Shown here: piece by piece, positions 24,975 through 36,965 of the stretch
How positions within the stretch are numbered: the first letter of the stretch is position 1
How the letters are laid out: each line of letters begins with the position of its first letter
From: Perilla frutescens
Lineage: Eukaryota; Streptophyta; Magnoliopsida; Lamiales; Lamiaceae
Direction of reading: 5' to 3'
DNA length: 64,000 nucleotides
Assembly (NCBI GenBank): GCA_026008535.1
Contig: BRKX01000006.1
Span: 1,324,501-1,388,500 of the forward strand
The notes under the pieces: generated by a model
Seen by the model: the letters and a program-made list of their open reading frames with translations, nothing else
What the model was told of the DNA's origin: nothing
Database searches by the model: none
Program-made: the position numbers and the translations under genes

Positions 24975-25893
24975 ACATGTTTCAATGATGAGAGATTGAG
25001 ACGTACCCTTCTTCTTCTTCTTCTTCTTCTTCTTCTTCTTCTTCTTCTTCTTCTTCTTGTTAGGACAATCCGCCTTCCAGTGACTTGGTTAGCCACACTT
25101 GAAACACTTTGTCTTGACTTAAATTCCTTGGGAGGAATCTTAGTCTTGGACTTCTTCACCTTAGGTGCCCCTCTGCAGCTTTGTTTGGCGCGTTCCTCTT
25201 CTTCCTTTTAGTACCGGAAGAAGACGCCCTATTTTCAGCTAGGCGTGCCTCTAGGTTTCCTTTCTGAAGTAACTTAGCCGCCTAAAGATCCATAAGCAGT
25301 TCAGTCAGGCTGACATCCCTTTTGATCATGTTAAAGTTCAGCCTAAACTGCTCAAACTTCAAGGACAAGCTATGAAGAACAATGTCGATTTGAGAATCGG
25401 CGTCCAACTCTCCACCCAAGGTCTCAATCTCAGCCAGATATCCCATCATCGTGAGAATGTGATCCTTGACAGGCGTGGAGTTAGCCATTCTCGCATCCAT
25501 TAACTTCTTCATTGCCAAATGGCGTGCCGAGCGGTTCTGATGACCGAAGAACTGTCTAAGGTTGTACATGATATCATAAGCGGTTTTCATAGGTTCATGT
25601 TGATGTTGCAACACATTCGACATGGATGCCAGAATGTAACAGCGCGCTATCTTATTAGACCTAACCCACTTATCATATGCAACCTTTTGGGCTTCGTCAG
25701 AACCCTCATCTGGCTTCTGAGGACATACCTCTTGAAGTACAAATTTGTGTCCTTCCGCAGTGAGAACAAGATTAAGGTTTCGAATCCAGTCATTGTAATT
25801 TTCATCGATTAACTTGTTTTCTTTGAGAATAGAGGACAAGTTGGAGAGTGCCATGATGATATAGAATAACTGAAAAGTAAATATGCAGTACAA
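24975..25893 (-). pseudogene. Copia gag with zinc knuckle, broken
   Basis: Frame 25282-25893 is a typical copia gag (UBN2-like): LIDENYNDWIRNLNLVL near the start, then the helical WVRSNKIARCYILASM and GYLAEIETLGGELD blocks. A stop ends it at about 25282. Further on, in another frame, a CCHC zinc knuckle (CFKCG-stop-PSHWKADC) near 25070-25110 contains an in-frame TAA at a position usually occupied by Gln. It runs into an expanded (AAG)n Lys tract, the (CTT)n microsatellite at 25008-25058. The protease region (24760-25000) is too decayed to delimit. Confidence 0.88.
25008..25058. repeat. (CTT)17 microsatellite inside gag
   Basis: An expanded triplet array encoding poly-Lys on the element's sense strand, just after the zinc knuckle. 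Open frames on both strands here (24971-25159 and 24996-25211) reflect the array only. Confidence 0.95.
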
Positions 25894-27329
25894 TCACAAA
25901 TTTTAGGATAAACAGTATATAATCGAAAACCTCACAAAATTATATACTTTTCCACCGACATTTTAAAAATATTTTCTATAATCTACGTTAGTGTGGACGT
26001 TTATAAAATTCATTCTTAAACAGGTAAAACCATCTTTAATTTACCTCCAGTCATTTCCTTATGACAAGTAAATTAATAGCCAGAAATAATCACGGTCGTG
26101 TAACCTTCCAATTAATAAGCCACGTTAGAGTGGACCTTTATTAATAAATTACACCTAAGTGTGAACACCATCATCTTAGCACCAAGTCCACCATTTCGAA
26201 CTCCCTGCTCCAGTTAGAGGAGTCAGTTTGTTCTAGTAGTGTTCTACAACTATCTTGATTAAGAAGTTTAATTTCTAGAGATAACAGTGATATGACACAT
26301 CCGTTATGGAGGAAGACCTATTGTCAACTCGCATGTTAATCACATCTCAATTAAACCAGATTAATGAAGACCGTATGAGATTTCTACATACTTTGGTATG
26401 AATCTCTCCCACTTAGTTATTTAAAGTTGAGGTTTCATTTTATCCAATTGTAAAACATGCAAACATCACATTAAAATGATAAAACACCATTGCATGCTTC
26501 AACAAGATAATAAGCAATAATAATAAAACCAACTATCATGGCTTATATCTCATGTTGCTGAATGAGATAAAATCTGGAAAGTCAGCTCCGAAAACTGGGG
26601 CATGGTCGCCGCCCCCATCACTGCGCCTCGCCGAAAATCCTGGCTCCATTTAGAATTTCGGGACGTGAATTAGTGATACTTCCTTTCTTGAGCTGTACTA
26701 CTTTTCCCTTTTGAGTTGATCTTCAAACTTTATTCAATATAGAATATCTATTTCTTAAAGGAAAAATCTAATATATCTAGAATAAAATTACAACTCAATA
26801 ACTTGGTCTAACAGTTTTATTTCTATCACATTAAAACAACATAAAATAAAACCTAGACCTAATCCATGGATTTTCTCATGGATTAAAATCACGTAGCCAA
26901 ATCGGCATACAGCCCATCATACATCTAACATAAAATTAAAACATACATCACATAATTAAGGAGCCATGATAGTCGGTAACCCTGCAAACAAGTCAGTCTA
27001 CAAATCCAACAATTATAATTACATGATTAGCATAAAATAACATATGATATCCACACACGACATAATTTTTGAAAAATCCAATTAATTAAATTAATAATTT
27101 TCGAAAAAACCTACAAGATATAATTTGAAAATTAAAATAATTATCCACCAAATTTACTCTTGATAAATCTCGAAAATTGCATAAGAATAAATCTGAAAAT
27201 TTGTTAAAATTATCCACCAAATTTATTTTTTAATTTTCGGATAACACCCTAATTAATTAATATTTGAAAATCTTGATATAGATCAAAAATCTATCCAAAA
27301 TATTAGGATAGCCTGGGATCGAAAATTAC

Positions 27330-27990
27330 AAAGAGAAAATCTGGAAATTTGATCCACTTCAAATTCCATCCAAATTTAAATCTTATCTTCAATCCTATCT
27401 AGATTAGAATGAAGTAATTTATGATATACATCAAAAATTACTTTTCCAATTCTTATCTACAAGATTTTTGAAAATTTGCAAGAATAAAAACTGGAAATTT
27501 GATACACTTCAAACTCTTTCCAAATTTAAATTCTATTTTCAAATCCTTTTGGATTAAAATTAGATAGCTATTGATATATATCAAAAATTACCTTATCCAA
27601 TTCAAATCTTTGTAGATTTAGAAAATCATAAGAAGATTAAATCTGGAAATTTGATCCACTTCAAATTCTATCCAAATCTAATATTCTATTTTCAAATCTA
27701 TCTAGATTAGAATTAGGTAACTTTAAGATATACATCAAAAATACCAAATCTAATTTTTATACATATAATTTTCGAATACTACATTTAAATAAATCTGAAA
27801 ATTTGATTTCAAATCGAAAACCTCTCCAAATTAATTCAATGTGATCGAAAAATACATAGAACAAATTAGGGAATTTAATACATCAAAATTTCAAAAATTT
27901 TGATCCTACAATTTTCGAATAGTTATTAAAATAAATCTGAAAATTTTGAACTCATCAAAAATCTATTCCAAATCCAATTTTAATATAATC
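27330..27990 (-). repeat. Imperfect about 150-bp tandem repeats in the copia leader
   Basis: The block CTGGAAATTTGATCCACTTC recurs at about 27341, 27491 and 27641, with a weaker copy (CTGAAAATTTGATTTC) near 27790. Each is followed by TCCAAAT.TAA, a GATTAGAAT-like block and ATATACATCAAAAAT. The array lies in the untranslated leader between the 5' LTR and gag. Confidence 0.75.
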
Positions 27991-28179
27991 GAAAATTACA
28001 GCAAACCTCAAAACTAGAATTTTCAAATTACATCAAAAAATCATCCAACTTTTGAATACCATCATTCGAAATACATCATCATATAAATCTGAAAATTTAA
28101 GCAACATAAATATTTCATCAAATTTATACATATATTTCGAATTAATCCTAGGATTGAATCTAGAACAGTGCCAAAACCC

Positions 28180-28191
28180 GCTCAGATACCA
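28180..28191 (-). other. Primer-binding site of the copia element
   Basis: On the minus strand TGGTATCTGAGC lies 2 bases inside the 5' LTR. It matches the initiator-tRNA-Met complement used by most plant copia elements (TGGTATCAGAGC) at 11 of 12 positions. Confidence 0.88.
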
Positions 28192-28193
28192 GT

Positions 28194-29680
28194 TGTTGGG
28201 GTTTTTTCAAATTAAACCACCGCAGGATCTAATTGGATGTTCATTAATCCTAATGTCATGTATATCATAATTTTATGTATCTCATATATTTTAATTAACC
28301 AAGTGCAATTAAACATGCATAGCCGGTTTTCGATTCTACTAAAGCGGAAACATAGAATACCGAAAACGACTTACAAATTAAATGACGGGTTGAGGACAAG
28401 ATTAAAGGTCTAATCTTCCTGTTCTATGTATGAAAATTGGCACCCCACTGTAATATTCCACTCCTTGATCTTCTGTTGTATTTCCGGACTGAATCTAGTT
28501 TCAGGTGATATTCCACTCCTTGATTTTCTGTTGTATTTCCGAACTGAATCTAGTTTCAGGGTGGGCTGAAATCTACTAAATCGGTATGGAATTTGTGGAG
28601 ATAAAGAGAACACAAGAGGAGCTTATGTCTAACCATAAATTTTCGTCCCCCACCTTCTTATATATAAGGGGGTGGGCGAAAATTAAGTGTCCTAACCCTA
28701 CTGGGCTTGGGCCTCTATCCCTTTTTCCATCTCCAGTCCATTAAAGTCATATTGGGCTACAACATGGATCTAGAAAAATATTAAATTGGCCTGCTAATTT
28801 ATTTAATTTCCAATATCCAATAAACTTAGGATATTATTAAAATAAATTATGTATTATTTTTATTCCACTAAAGAAATAATACTGACCTACCAATTTAATA
28901 CATATTTCTGAATATGCTTTCTCCTTTAGTCCAGCCATTCCCCGTGTTTAAGATATAATGCCCATTAATTAATTATGTAAGTTTCTGACAGCTATAGTTA
29001 ATTAATATCTTATCCTTGAGTAGTACCACACAAGCTTTACTCATGTACGGAATAAATTCCACCTGCAGGGTTTTAACATGAACTTGTGTTTCCTTAAGAG
29101 GACACCATCAACCTGGCGCACCAGGACACGGTGCCGACACGGTGCCCCTACATATTACACGACCCATCATAAATGTAAATGTTACAATCCAAGATATCGA
29201 TATTATTGATTCAATGAAAGAATCTCACCCTTTGATAAATCAAAGCTGCAAACACTGCACGTATATGTCCACCAACATATAGGGGTTAAGAACCCGAACT
29301 CTGTGGATTCTTATTTTCTCATTTAAGGTCAGAATAGAGAATAGAATCCTAAGTAGATCCCCCTCAATACACTTGCCCGTGTATTAGAATAATCAGTTAG
29401 TCAATACAAACTAATTATCAGATTATTCTATGGTATACCGATGGCAGGTTCAAGACCATCTAAGGCGTGAGCTCTTTAATACATTACAAGAAACCGATGA
29501 TATGATCTAACTGTGTGTTTACCCATACCATATCATCTACAATGTAAGTATAGTGAACATGTATGTAAATATAACAATTTAAATGCAAACAGTGACTGCA
29601 ATAGTATTCATTCTATATCATCATAAAACATCATCAATAAAGTATACAAAAGACAGGTCTTCTAGTATACAAAACCAACA
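28194..29680 (-). repeat. 5' LTR of the 9.27-kb copia element
   Basis: 1487 bp, TGTTGGGG...ACCAACA on the plus strand. It is about 80 bp longer than its partner because of a tandem duplication of a 55-bp unit (28453-28562), an extra GCTTTCTCCTTTAGTC-like stretch near 28920 and a short GACACGGTGCC duplication near 29125. Confidence 0.93.
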
Positions 29681-29685
29681 ATTAA

Positions 29686-30533
29686 TGGATATGGGTTGTC
29701 TACCAATAAAATAGCGAACATAATTGAATCACACGTTATATATTCTGTATACATTTCATGATTCTTTCTTTTAATTATTTAACTGTAATTTAATTATTTT
29801 ATTAATTTGTAAAAATTATTTATTATAAAAATTATTTATATATCTCTCTCACCGTACATAGCATGGGATATAATACTAATCATACTATATCTAAAAGTAG
29901 GATAATCTAGACTTTTTTTCCCGCCAAAACTATCCTATTTCTCAAAATAATAAAAACACAATGCGTAAATTTTGTTATGGATCATGAATGCATGGAATTG
30001 GTGATAACTATGGAAATAGAATCAATCCATAACAGAACAACACCCATAACCAATCAATTAAAATTATGTGTATTCCATACATACATACATATATATATAT
30101 ATATGCACTATCCCGATTAATTAATTATGCAATCATATAGTAATATGATAATTTTATATATAGAATAGATAAGAATTTTGATTGTCAATATCAATTTAAT
30201 TATGGTCGTAAACAATTATAGTAATAATTTAGTACATGAAATCTGCAAATCTTGATTTTATGGAAGAATTGACATGTCCAATTGGTACACAATTAAGTGA
30301 GCCCAAATTTGTGTAGAAAATTGCCAATCAAGGAGAAGAAAATCCGCTGTCAATTTATTTAAATTAGAGGCAAATGACTATAAAAACTACGAAAACATTA
30401 ACAAATGAATGGAAATGGCATGGCAGGACTGTTATGCTAACTGTTGATGTTTGGTGGCATGGCAGGACTGTTATGCTAACTCTTGAATACAGATTTCTCG
30501 AGCAAAACATTCGAGTTGTGATCTTATGCTAAC
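29686..30533. other. Intergenic DNA with a 39-bp local duplication
   Basis: No gene. At 29880 TCATACTATATCTAAAAGTA followed by TTTTTTTCCCGCCAAAA resembles the 5' end of plant Helitrons. From about 30416 a 39-bp unit beginning TGGCATGGCAGGACTGTTAT occurs twice head to tail, and its second half recurs at about 30524. Confidence 0.55.
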
Positions 30534-30828
30534 TGTTGATGTTTGGTGATCCGAATTTATTTGGGTTGAGCTCGAGAGGCTCGCGGTGCGATAAATTTGG
30601 ATTTTTTCGCAACGTAGTTGGGGCTTGAGCGATTGGGCCGGGACCCATATATATCCAGTTCGCTTAAGATTTTGGTTGGTTGATTATTGAACGATCTTTG
30701 TACCCATTTTTCGACTCATAGTGAAATCATTCTCTGCCCCGTGATTTTTCCCGTCTTGGATTTTCCACTTAAATCTGTGTAGTTTTGTTTCTTCATATTT
30801 GCTGCTTTCTTGTCATAATTCTATAACA
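30534..30828 (+). mobile_element. Solo or partial copia-type LTR
   Basis: It runs from TGTTGATGTTTGG to CTATAACA. The 3' half has the layout of copia U5 regions: TTTGTACCCATTTTTC, ATAGTGAAATCATTCTCTGC, CCCCGTGATTTTTCCCG, GGATTTTCCACTTAAATC and GTGTAGTTTTGTTTCTTC. No internal region or partner LTR is nearby. The left border is uncertain. Confidence 0.55.
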
Positions 30829-31802
30829 CTAACATTGACTTCTACTCAATTGCAATATTTCGGAACAATAAGTGCCCCGTAAGAAGTATATTGATATCGC
30901 GATGCAAACAGGACAACGAATGAGGAGGCAGAAAGAGATGACATATTTTGTACAAGAAAAGGAACCCGTGCATCATTCAAATTATCCTAAAATTTTAAAT
31001 GATGGTCGTTCTATCATGAACTCCATATTTTAACCCTACATCTTTAGAAAAAAAATTTCTCCATATTATGTGTTGCAATAGTCATAGTCCACTACTAGAT
31101 AAAATATATTGTATTTTGTTTGTTTTTATGTAGTTTATTTATTTTTTTGGTTTTCATGCTTGAATTTTATATGTTTGATTAATTACGCTTTCATGCATTG
31201 TAGTATTTTCCAACACTTTTAAGACCCTTTATTTTGCAATACATTGTAATATATAATATTCCCCTCCCCCTCCCTCCCCCTCCCCTGTTGGATACAATCT
31301 TTCAGCTTGCAATCACAAATCATATTTGAGAAAAGGGGAGTAATATAATTAACATAACTATGTCAATATTTTGATTAATTAATTATATATCTATTACTAT
31401 TAAATTCAACCAATATAATAGTATTAATTTCAACCGAATTATAAAAATCGTGATGAATAAAACTATCAATCTAGCTATCATATATATCGTGATGAATAAT
31501 TGAACATAGCAATCTTTGCTAATTTGTTAATATAATATGTAAATAAATTCTAATAAATATAGTATTATAAAATATTTTGTGTGGCATCTTTTCATTACAC
31601 ACACACACACACATATTATACTATAGTTTGAGTCATGTAATTCTAATTTTTATAGTTTGATATCTCTTTATAATTCACCATAAAATAAATTTTAGGAAAT
31701 ATTCTTATATATTAATTATCTATATTTCAACAAAATGATTTTTGTATACAAAAGTACCAACTAGGTGAGAAACGCTAATTATTTAAATTATCTTAGCATG
31801 AA

Positions 31803-34567
31803 TCTATATTATATCTAAAAGTAAAATAGTCATTGCAAATAGAAAGAATAAAATTTTCCGCCTAAATCATTTTCTAATAATAGTGATATAATTATATATA
31901 CATGTAAATAATATGCAATTAAGTAATAAAAATTATGAATTAATTAATTATATTACACAAATAATAGAATATACATTATTTTCTATGGTATGTCATCTAG
32001 ATATTTACCTTAAATTTGTACGTACATCTTTCGGAAGGGGGTTGACAAAAATTATTCATTTGTTAATTTTGCACTTGCCCATATTTTAACAAATAACAAC
32101 TAATAATATCTATACAAATCGGTGAAATAATTTAATTTTGGTAATAGAGTGTACACGTATATATATGTAATTAGATTTAATCGATTATTGATTTATAAAA
32201 ATATTTAGAAGATTGTAATTTTTCATATAATCGGAAATTTCCATAATAATACATTAATCTATCATAATTGCATAGATTTCAAAATACTATACACTAATAA
32301 ATATTATTCGTCTAATATTCGAAAATCTAATATAATTATATTAATTATATGTTTCTATGATTATATTGATTTATTTCCATAAAATCACCAACAATTTCAT
32401 ATAAATTTAATTAAATTTGTTAATTAATTTTTAACTTACCAATAATCAGGCCAATCATTTAATTGATTTGATTTGAAATAAATTTTAAAAATTATCATAC
32501 GTATATATAGGAATCATTGTTTATTTAAAAATAAAAGTCATTAATTTTGTCGATAAATTGGAACATGATTGTCATTTTCTCATTGTATTCTTGATCTTTT
32601 CCAAGGCTTAAAGAGTTTTTCGTTTGTTTGTTTATTTTTGCATTAATATAGTTGTTGATGATATTTTTATTTTTTTAAATTGCACAATTCAATTTTTTCA
32701 ATTTAGTATCACACAGCAAAACTTTGAGAAAAAGGTAGTCACTGTCTATTTAATAACAAGATCAAGATAATTAGTCTCATTTTCCAACTCGCAACCACAG
32801 ACAAGTGCATACTGAAGTTTTAATTTGTTCTATTTTTCAGTCTGCTTCTAACGTTTAATCTGAAATTGAGATGTATATGTTCTCAATTTTACCCAAATGA
32901 ATTTAACCACGAATCTAATTTATTTTTTGTAGAATTATTTATCTAATTCTTCATTCAGCATCTTCCGATCCAAAGCTAATGATATGTTTTGTGAAGTTTA
33001 GCCAACTAATTTTTTTTTTATATTTTTTTCCCTTTACAGTTTTTATAATAATATTACATTTATAGAACAACTTTCTAATTTATGTGTATCTAATGGAAAT
33101 TTCTACAAATTATACCTTATATTTTAGGGTTTATTCATAGGGTTAATTGAAGATGGGTAAATGTAGACACAAAAATTGTAAATAGGGAGAAGAATCTGAA
33201 ATCGTTGAACTTATTGTTTGGTTGTAGTGTGAGGTATGACGATGAAGATGGTGATGAAAATGAAAATGCAATTGTTATACAAGATTAATGGAGATTTTTC
33301 CTTTCAATTAATAAGTTTTGGGCAACATTAATAGCTTATTTTGTGTCACCTACATTTATTATTATGATCATTTTATTTATTTTGAAATATAATAACTATT
33401 GTTTGTATTTTTTTTAGAATAATACGTACCGTATAGTTTGTAATTGTTAGATCGAATGATGATAAGTTTATTTTGTTTCTTTAATATTAATAGTAGTAAA
33501 TTTATACTTCAATTTATCTTTATGTTTTATGTTTGATTTTATGTTGTAAAATATTTTTTACTTTATCTTAATTAAAAATATAAAATTACAATTATCTTAC
33601 TATATGTGTGTGTTTTACATAAGAAAAAAAAACTATTGCTCACATAATAGATTGTAAAATTGATCTACTATTTGTAGAGATAAAATTAATTTATGATAAA
33701 AAAATCATGCATTTAGAGATAAGAAAAAATCATGCATCTATAACAATAATTTCATTATACCATCCAACATTTTTTTAAAATTTATGTAGTAAAGATTTAT
33801 CATTTATGTTTTATCCCAAAATAAGGTATTAACGGTTTCTCTCTATTATCCTTAAATGAACATAACAATGCTTATTTATAAACTTTACCATTTTCAAAGT
33901 ATAGGTGAAGAGACAATCAAATATTATAAATTATTAAATTCACAAACTACTATTATTCAATTGTTGTTTTTATTGTATATTGTATATTATTCAATTGAGT
34001 CATTTACATAGTTCATCTCAAATTTGTTATATTACATTTCTTTGTAACAAAACACGAGTTAATGTGTCCACCATTATTGTGGCGATGACATATAGGCAGT
34101 AGAGTCAATTTTACCAATCATTATATTTAACTATGGTTTAGTTTTTTTTTGTAACCATTATATTATTGATTTTTTTTTTTTACCATCATTACCTTGCATA
34201 TCTTACATTTCAATCTCAATCTAATATTGTCTTAAATGACACAACACTTACATTTTCAAACTCCATTATTTAAGTTTGTTTTAAAATTAGCATGATTCTA
34301 TTAAATTTCATTTAAGATATATTTGAAATGGATAATGGGGAAGTTATAAAGCTCGTGATAGAAAAATCAATTTAAAGTCATGATTGATTTTTTAGATTAT
34401 TGAGATTTGATTATATGATCGAACATCATGCATAATTTCACATATTTTTTTTTTATATTTGGCAAAAGTAATCTTTTAATAGTTAGAATAATAAATTTTA
34501 TTGTGACATTTTAATAAAACGCTAAGTTTATGTATCTTATCCGTGCATCGCACGGGTGATATACTAG
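31803..34567 (+). mobile_element. Non-autonomous Helitron (3' end firm, 5' end tentative)
   Basis: The 3' terminus has the Helitron signature: a CCGTGC-ATC-GCACGG hairpin (34541-34555), a 12-base spacer ending in CTAG (34567), then T (34568). A matching 5' start, TCTATATTATATCTAAAAGT preceded by A, is at 31803. An alternative 5' start is at 29880 (TCATACTATATCTAAAAGTA), which would make the element 4.7 kb. No Rep/helicase coding remains. The interior is AT-rich and empty of recognisable genes, with a CCTCCC-rich patch at 31261-31286 upstream of the nearer start. Confidence 0.65.
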
Positions 34568-34988
34568 TTATATTCATGTTTGGTAGTTGAAATTGGAAGT
34601 CTAAATTTAATCCCTTTATTCTATTGGAAGTACAAATGTCGTACTTTTTTAGAATAAAGTGAGATTTTGTGGACCAATACAACAGTTTTGTTGTGACATA
34701 AGTACAAATTGCCACAAAATTTTCATGTTATAAAACTTGTCCAACTACCCGAATTTTAAATTCAAATTATATATTTTTAACCCTTAATTATGTGTTTTCA
34801 CCTAAAATTTTCAATTACATTTTGTATCGAAGACTCGAAGTATGCAAATTTTATGATTCATCATCTCCGAATTTCGGTAGACGCCGATTATAACAAAAAT
34901 TGGCATAGTTCTAATAGAACAAAACATTTTTTTACACAACAAAGTTAATACAATTTACGGCAAATTTTAAAATTCACCCATCTTAACT

Positions 34989-36538
34989 AAGGGTGGAGAA
35001 AAATACCCTCATACCGAATATTGCTCATACCATATTGAAAAAATATTGAAATTTACGGCATGCCGATTTTTCAATAAGGTATGACACCTTATCAAAATTT
35101 TCAGGTGTATTATCATACCAGTATATACAAAATTTTAATACATACATATATATATATATATTATTTTTTTGCACATTCATAATATCTTTTTCAAACAATT
35201 AAATAAAAGGTAAGATTAATAATCAAGAAAAATTAAAATAAAATGAGATATACTTAAATTATGAGATATAAAATTATTCCAATTTAATTATATAACTTAG
35301 TAAATTGCTATTGAAAGTAAATGTAATAAATAATAATATTTTATAATCCTTTATACCTTAGATATAAAAGTTAAGCAAAAATGTGATATTTAATCGAATT
35401 TATTGCCTAAATGATACCTAAAAATGAAAGTAAATATAATAAATAATAATATTTTATTATTCTTGAATATTTAAAATTAGAAGTTAAGATGAAGGATAAA
35501 ATTAAAAGAAAATGAGATATACTTAAATTATCAGATATTAGAATAATTGTAGAGGCCATATTTCTGCATAGACCCAAAGATCGGGCTCATGGCCATTTGA
35601 AGGTTTAAAAAACCAAATAAGATCGATGCCTCGGGGTAAACTGTCTCGAGGTCCACACCTCGAAGTCCGTCTCTCGAAAGTTCATGCCTCGAGGTCAGTA
35701 CCTTATTCCTCGAAGTCCAGAGGTCTAAAAAGAAGAGTCCACGGTCGAACGGACTCAAAGGGAAGATTGGGTCAAAGTATTCGTTGAAGATAGCCATGAC
35801 CCCGTCAAAAACCCTAAAATGGATAAAGAAAGACCCCTAAAATATCGGAATTCAGTTATTAGCTCACCAGTGTATATATATGCTCATCATAAACGGCAAG
35901 GGGAAGGACTGGCAATCATACATACTATACACACAACACTCGCAACTTCGATCAAATTATAAACACTCATCGCACAGCTCCGCAAGCAAGTCATTCATAA
36001 GGCTCCATAACAGCGAAGCTCGACCGCCCCATTCTTTTACAAAATAGCTCATATAATTCCGTAATTTATTCATTTTATCTCTAATTAATTAATTCGATTC
36101 TGACTTGACGTCGGAGTCCGTTCAATCGCCAACCCCCCGACGGTCCTTTGACTTCACGTGTTTTCTTTGTCTTGTAGATCGTCAGAGTCTGAACTCGAAG
36201 TATGATCAATTGTAGAGATTTTTTGACCTCTACAATGATGCAGTGTAATAATATAATATTTAATAAGTTTATCATAAAATGTATAAGTAATTAACTTAAT
36301 TACCTAAATGATAATTGAAGAACAAAAATAAAAATAAAAATGAATGATAAGGGTATGCATTATGTGTTATACTGAACTTAAGGTATACCAAACAAAGACA
36401 TGATGAACTTAAGGTGTACCAAAGATAAAGTACGTTAACGATACGATTTTTGTCATACCGTAGATTAAGGAGTGTAAGCTATGATAATATATATATATAT
36501 ACATATATATATATGGTATACCGTATCTTCCTACCCTT
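34989..36538. mobile_element. hAT-like TIR element interrupted by an LTR
   Basis: The left end AAGGGTGGAGAAAAATACC and the reverse complement of the right end (AAGGGTAGGAAGATACGG) form imperfect terminal repeats. Both sub-terminal regions are rich in CATACC/GGTATACC motifs. TTAACT flanks both ends, fitting a degraded 8-bp duplication (TCTTAACT/TTTTAACT). Internal direct repeats (AATGAGATATACTTAAATTA at 35241 and 35509; AATAAATAATAATATTTTA at about 35325 and 35437) are present. There is no transposase. Without the inserted LTR it would be about 0.86 kb. Confidence 0.6.
35548..36234 (+). mobile_element. Solo LTR (gypsy-like) nested in the hAT-like element
   Basis: It starts TGTAGAGGCC and ends GACCTCTACA, so the termini are inverted. 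The flanks ATAAT (35543-35547) and ATGAT (36235-36239) are a near-match target duplication. A TATA-like GTATATATATGC is at about 35872. Near the 3' end it holds CTTGACGTCGGAG and CCCCCGACGGTCC, shared with the LTRs at 18739 and 53436. The inner part has several CCTCGAGGTC/CCTCGAAGTCC direct repeats (35630-35720). Confidence 0.75.
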
Positions 36539-36639
36539 TTAACTTGTATTCTACCATCCCTACCCATCTACAGTATAATGAAAAGTAATACGAGACCACA
36601 AAGATCGAGGGGTTATAAATTTATTCCATTCAAATTTTC

Positions 36640-36965
36640 TATTACAGTTATTCGTGTTTGACAATCAAATTTATAATTTTATTAATATGTATTATAAAAC
36701 TAAATTTTATTATAACATAAATTATCATGGTCAATATTTATCAATAAAAAAATAAATGAAAAATTATAAATTTTAATTATAAAATAATTAATCATAATAA
36801 TAAATTATTAATAAAAAATTAAATACTGAAAAATAATTATAATAGGTAATTGATTAGAATGAAACCTAATAACTAATTGTAAAATTAAACTAAAACACAG
36901 AAAAGAAATTGAAAAAAAAAATGAGAAAAATTTATAATTTAAAATTACATCACGAAATGAAATAT
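36640..36965 (-). mobile_element. AT-rich MITE family A, copy 4 (inverted)
   Basis: It reads as the reverse complement of copies 1 and 2: AAATTATCATGGTCAATATT, AAATTAAATACTGAAAAATA, AATAATTATAATAGGTAATT and GATTAGAATGAAACCTAATA occur in the inverted order. Ends are degenerate. Confidence 0.55.

Larger units (their letters stand above)
20409..29680 (-). mobile_element. Complete Ty1/copia LTR retrotransposon (9.27 kb), decayed coding region
   Basis: Two LTRs in direct orientation bracket a minus-strand gag-integrase-RT-RNase H region, which is the Ty1/copia order. Both LTRs start TGTTG and end CCAACA, and the element is flanked by a perfect 5-bp duplication ATTAA (20404-20408 and 29681-29685). 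A primer-binding site lies 2 bases inside the 5' LTR and a purine tract next to the 3' LTR. An untranslated leader of about 2.3 kb (25.9-28.2 kb) precedes gag. Multiple stops and frameshifts break the polyprotein, and the LTRs differ by many substitutions and several indels, so the insertion is not recent and cannot move autonomously. Confidence 0.95.
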
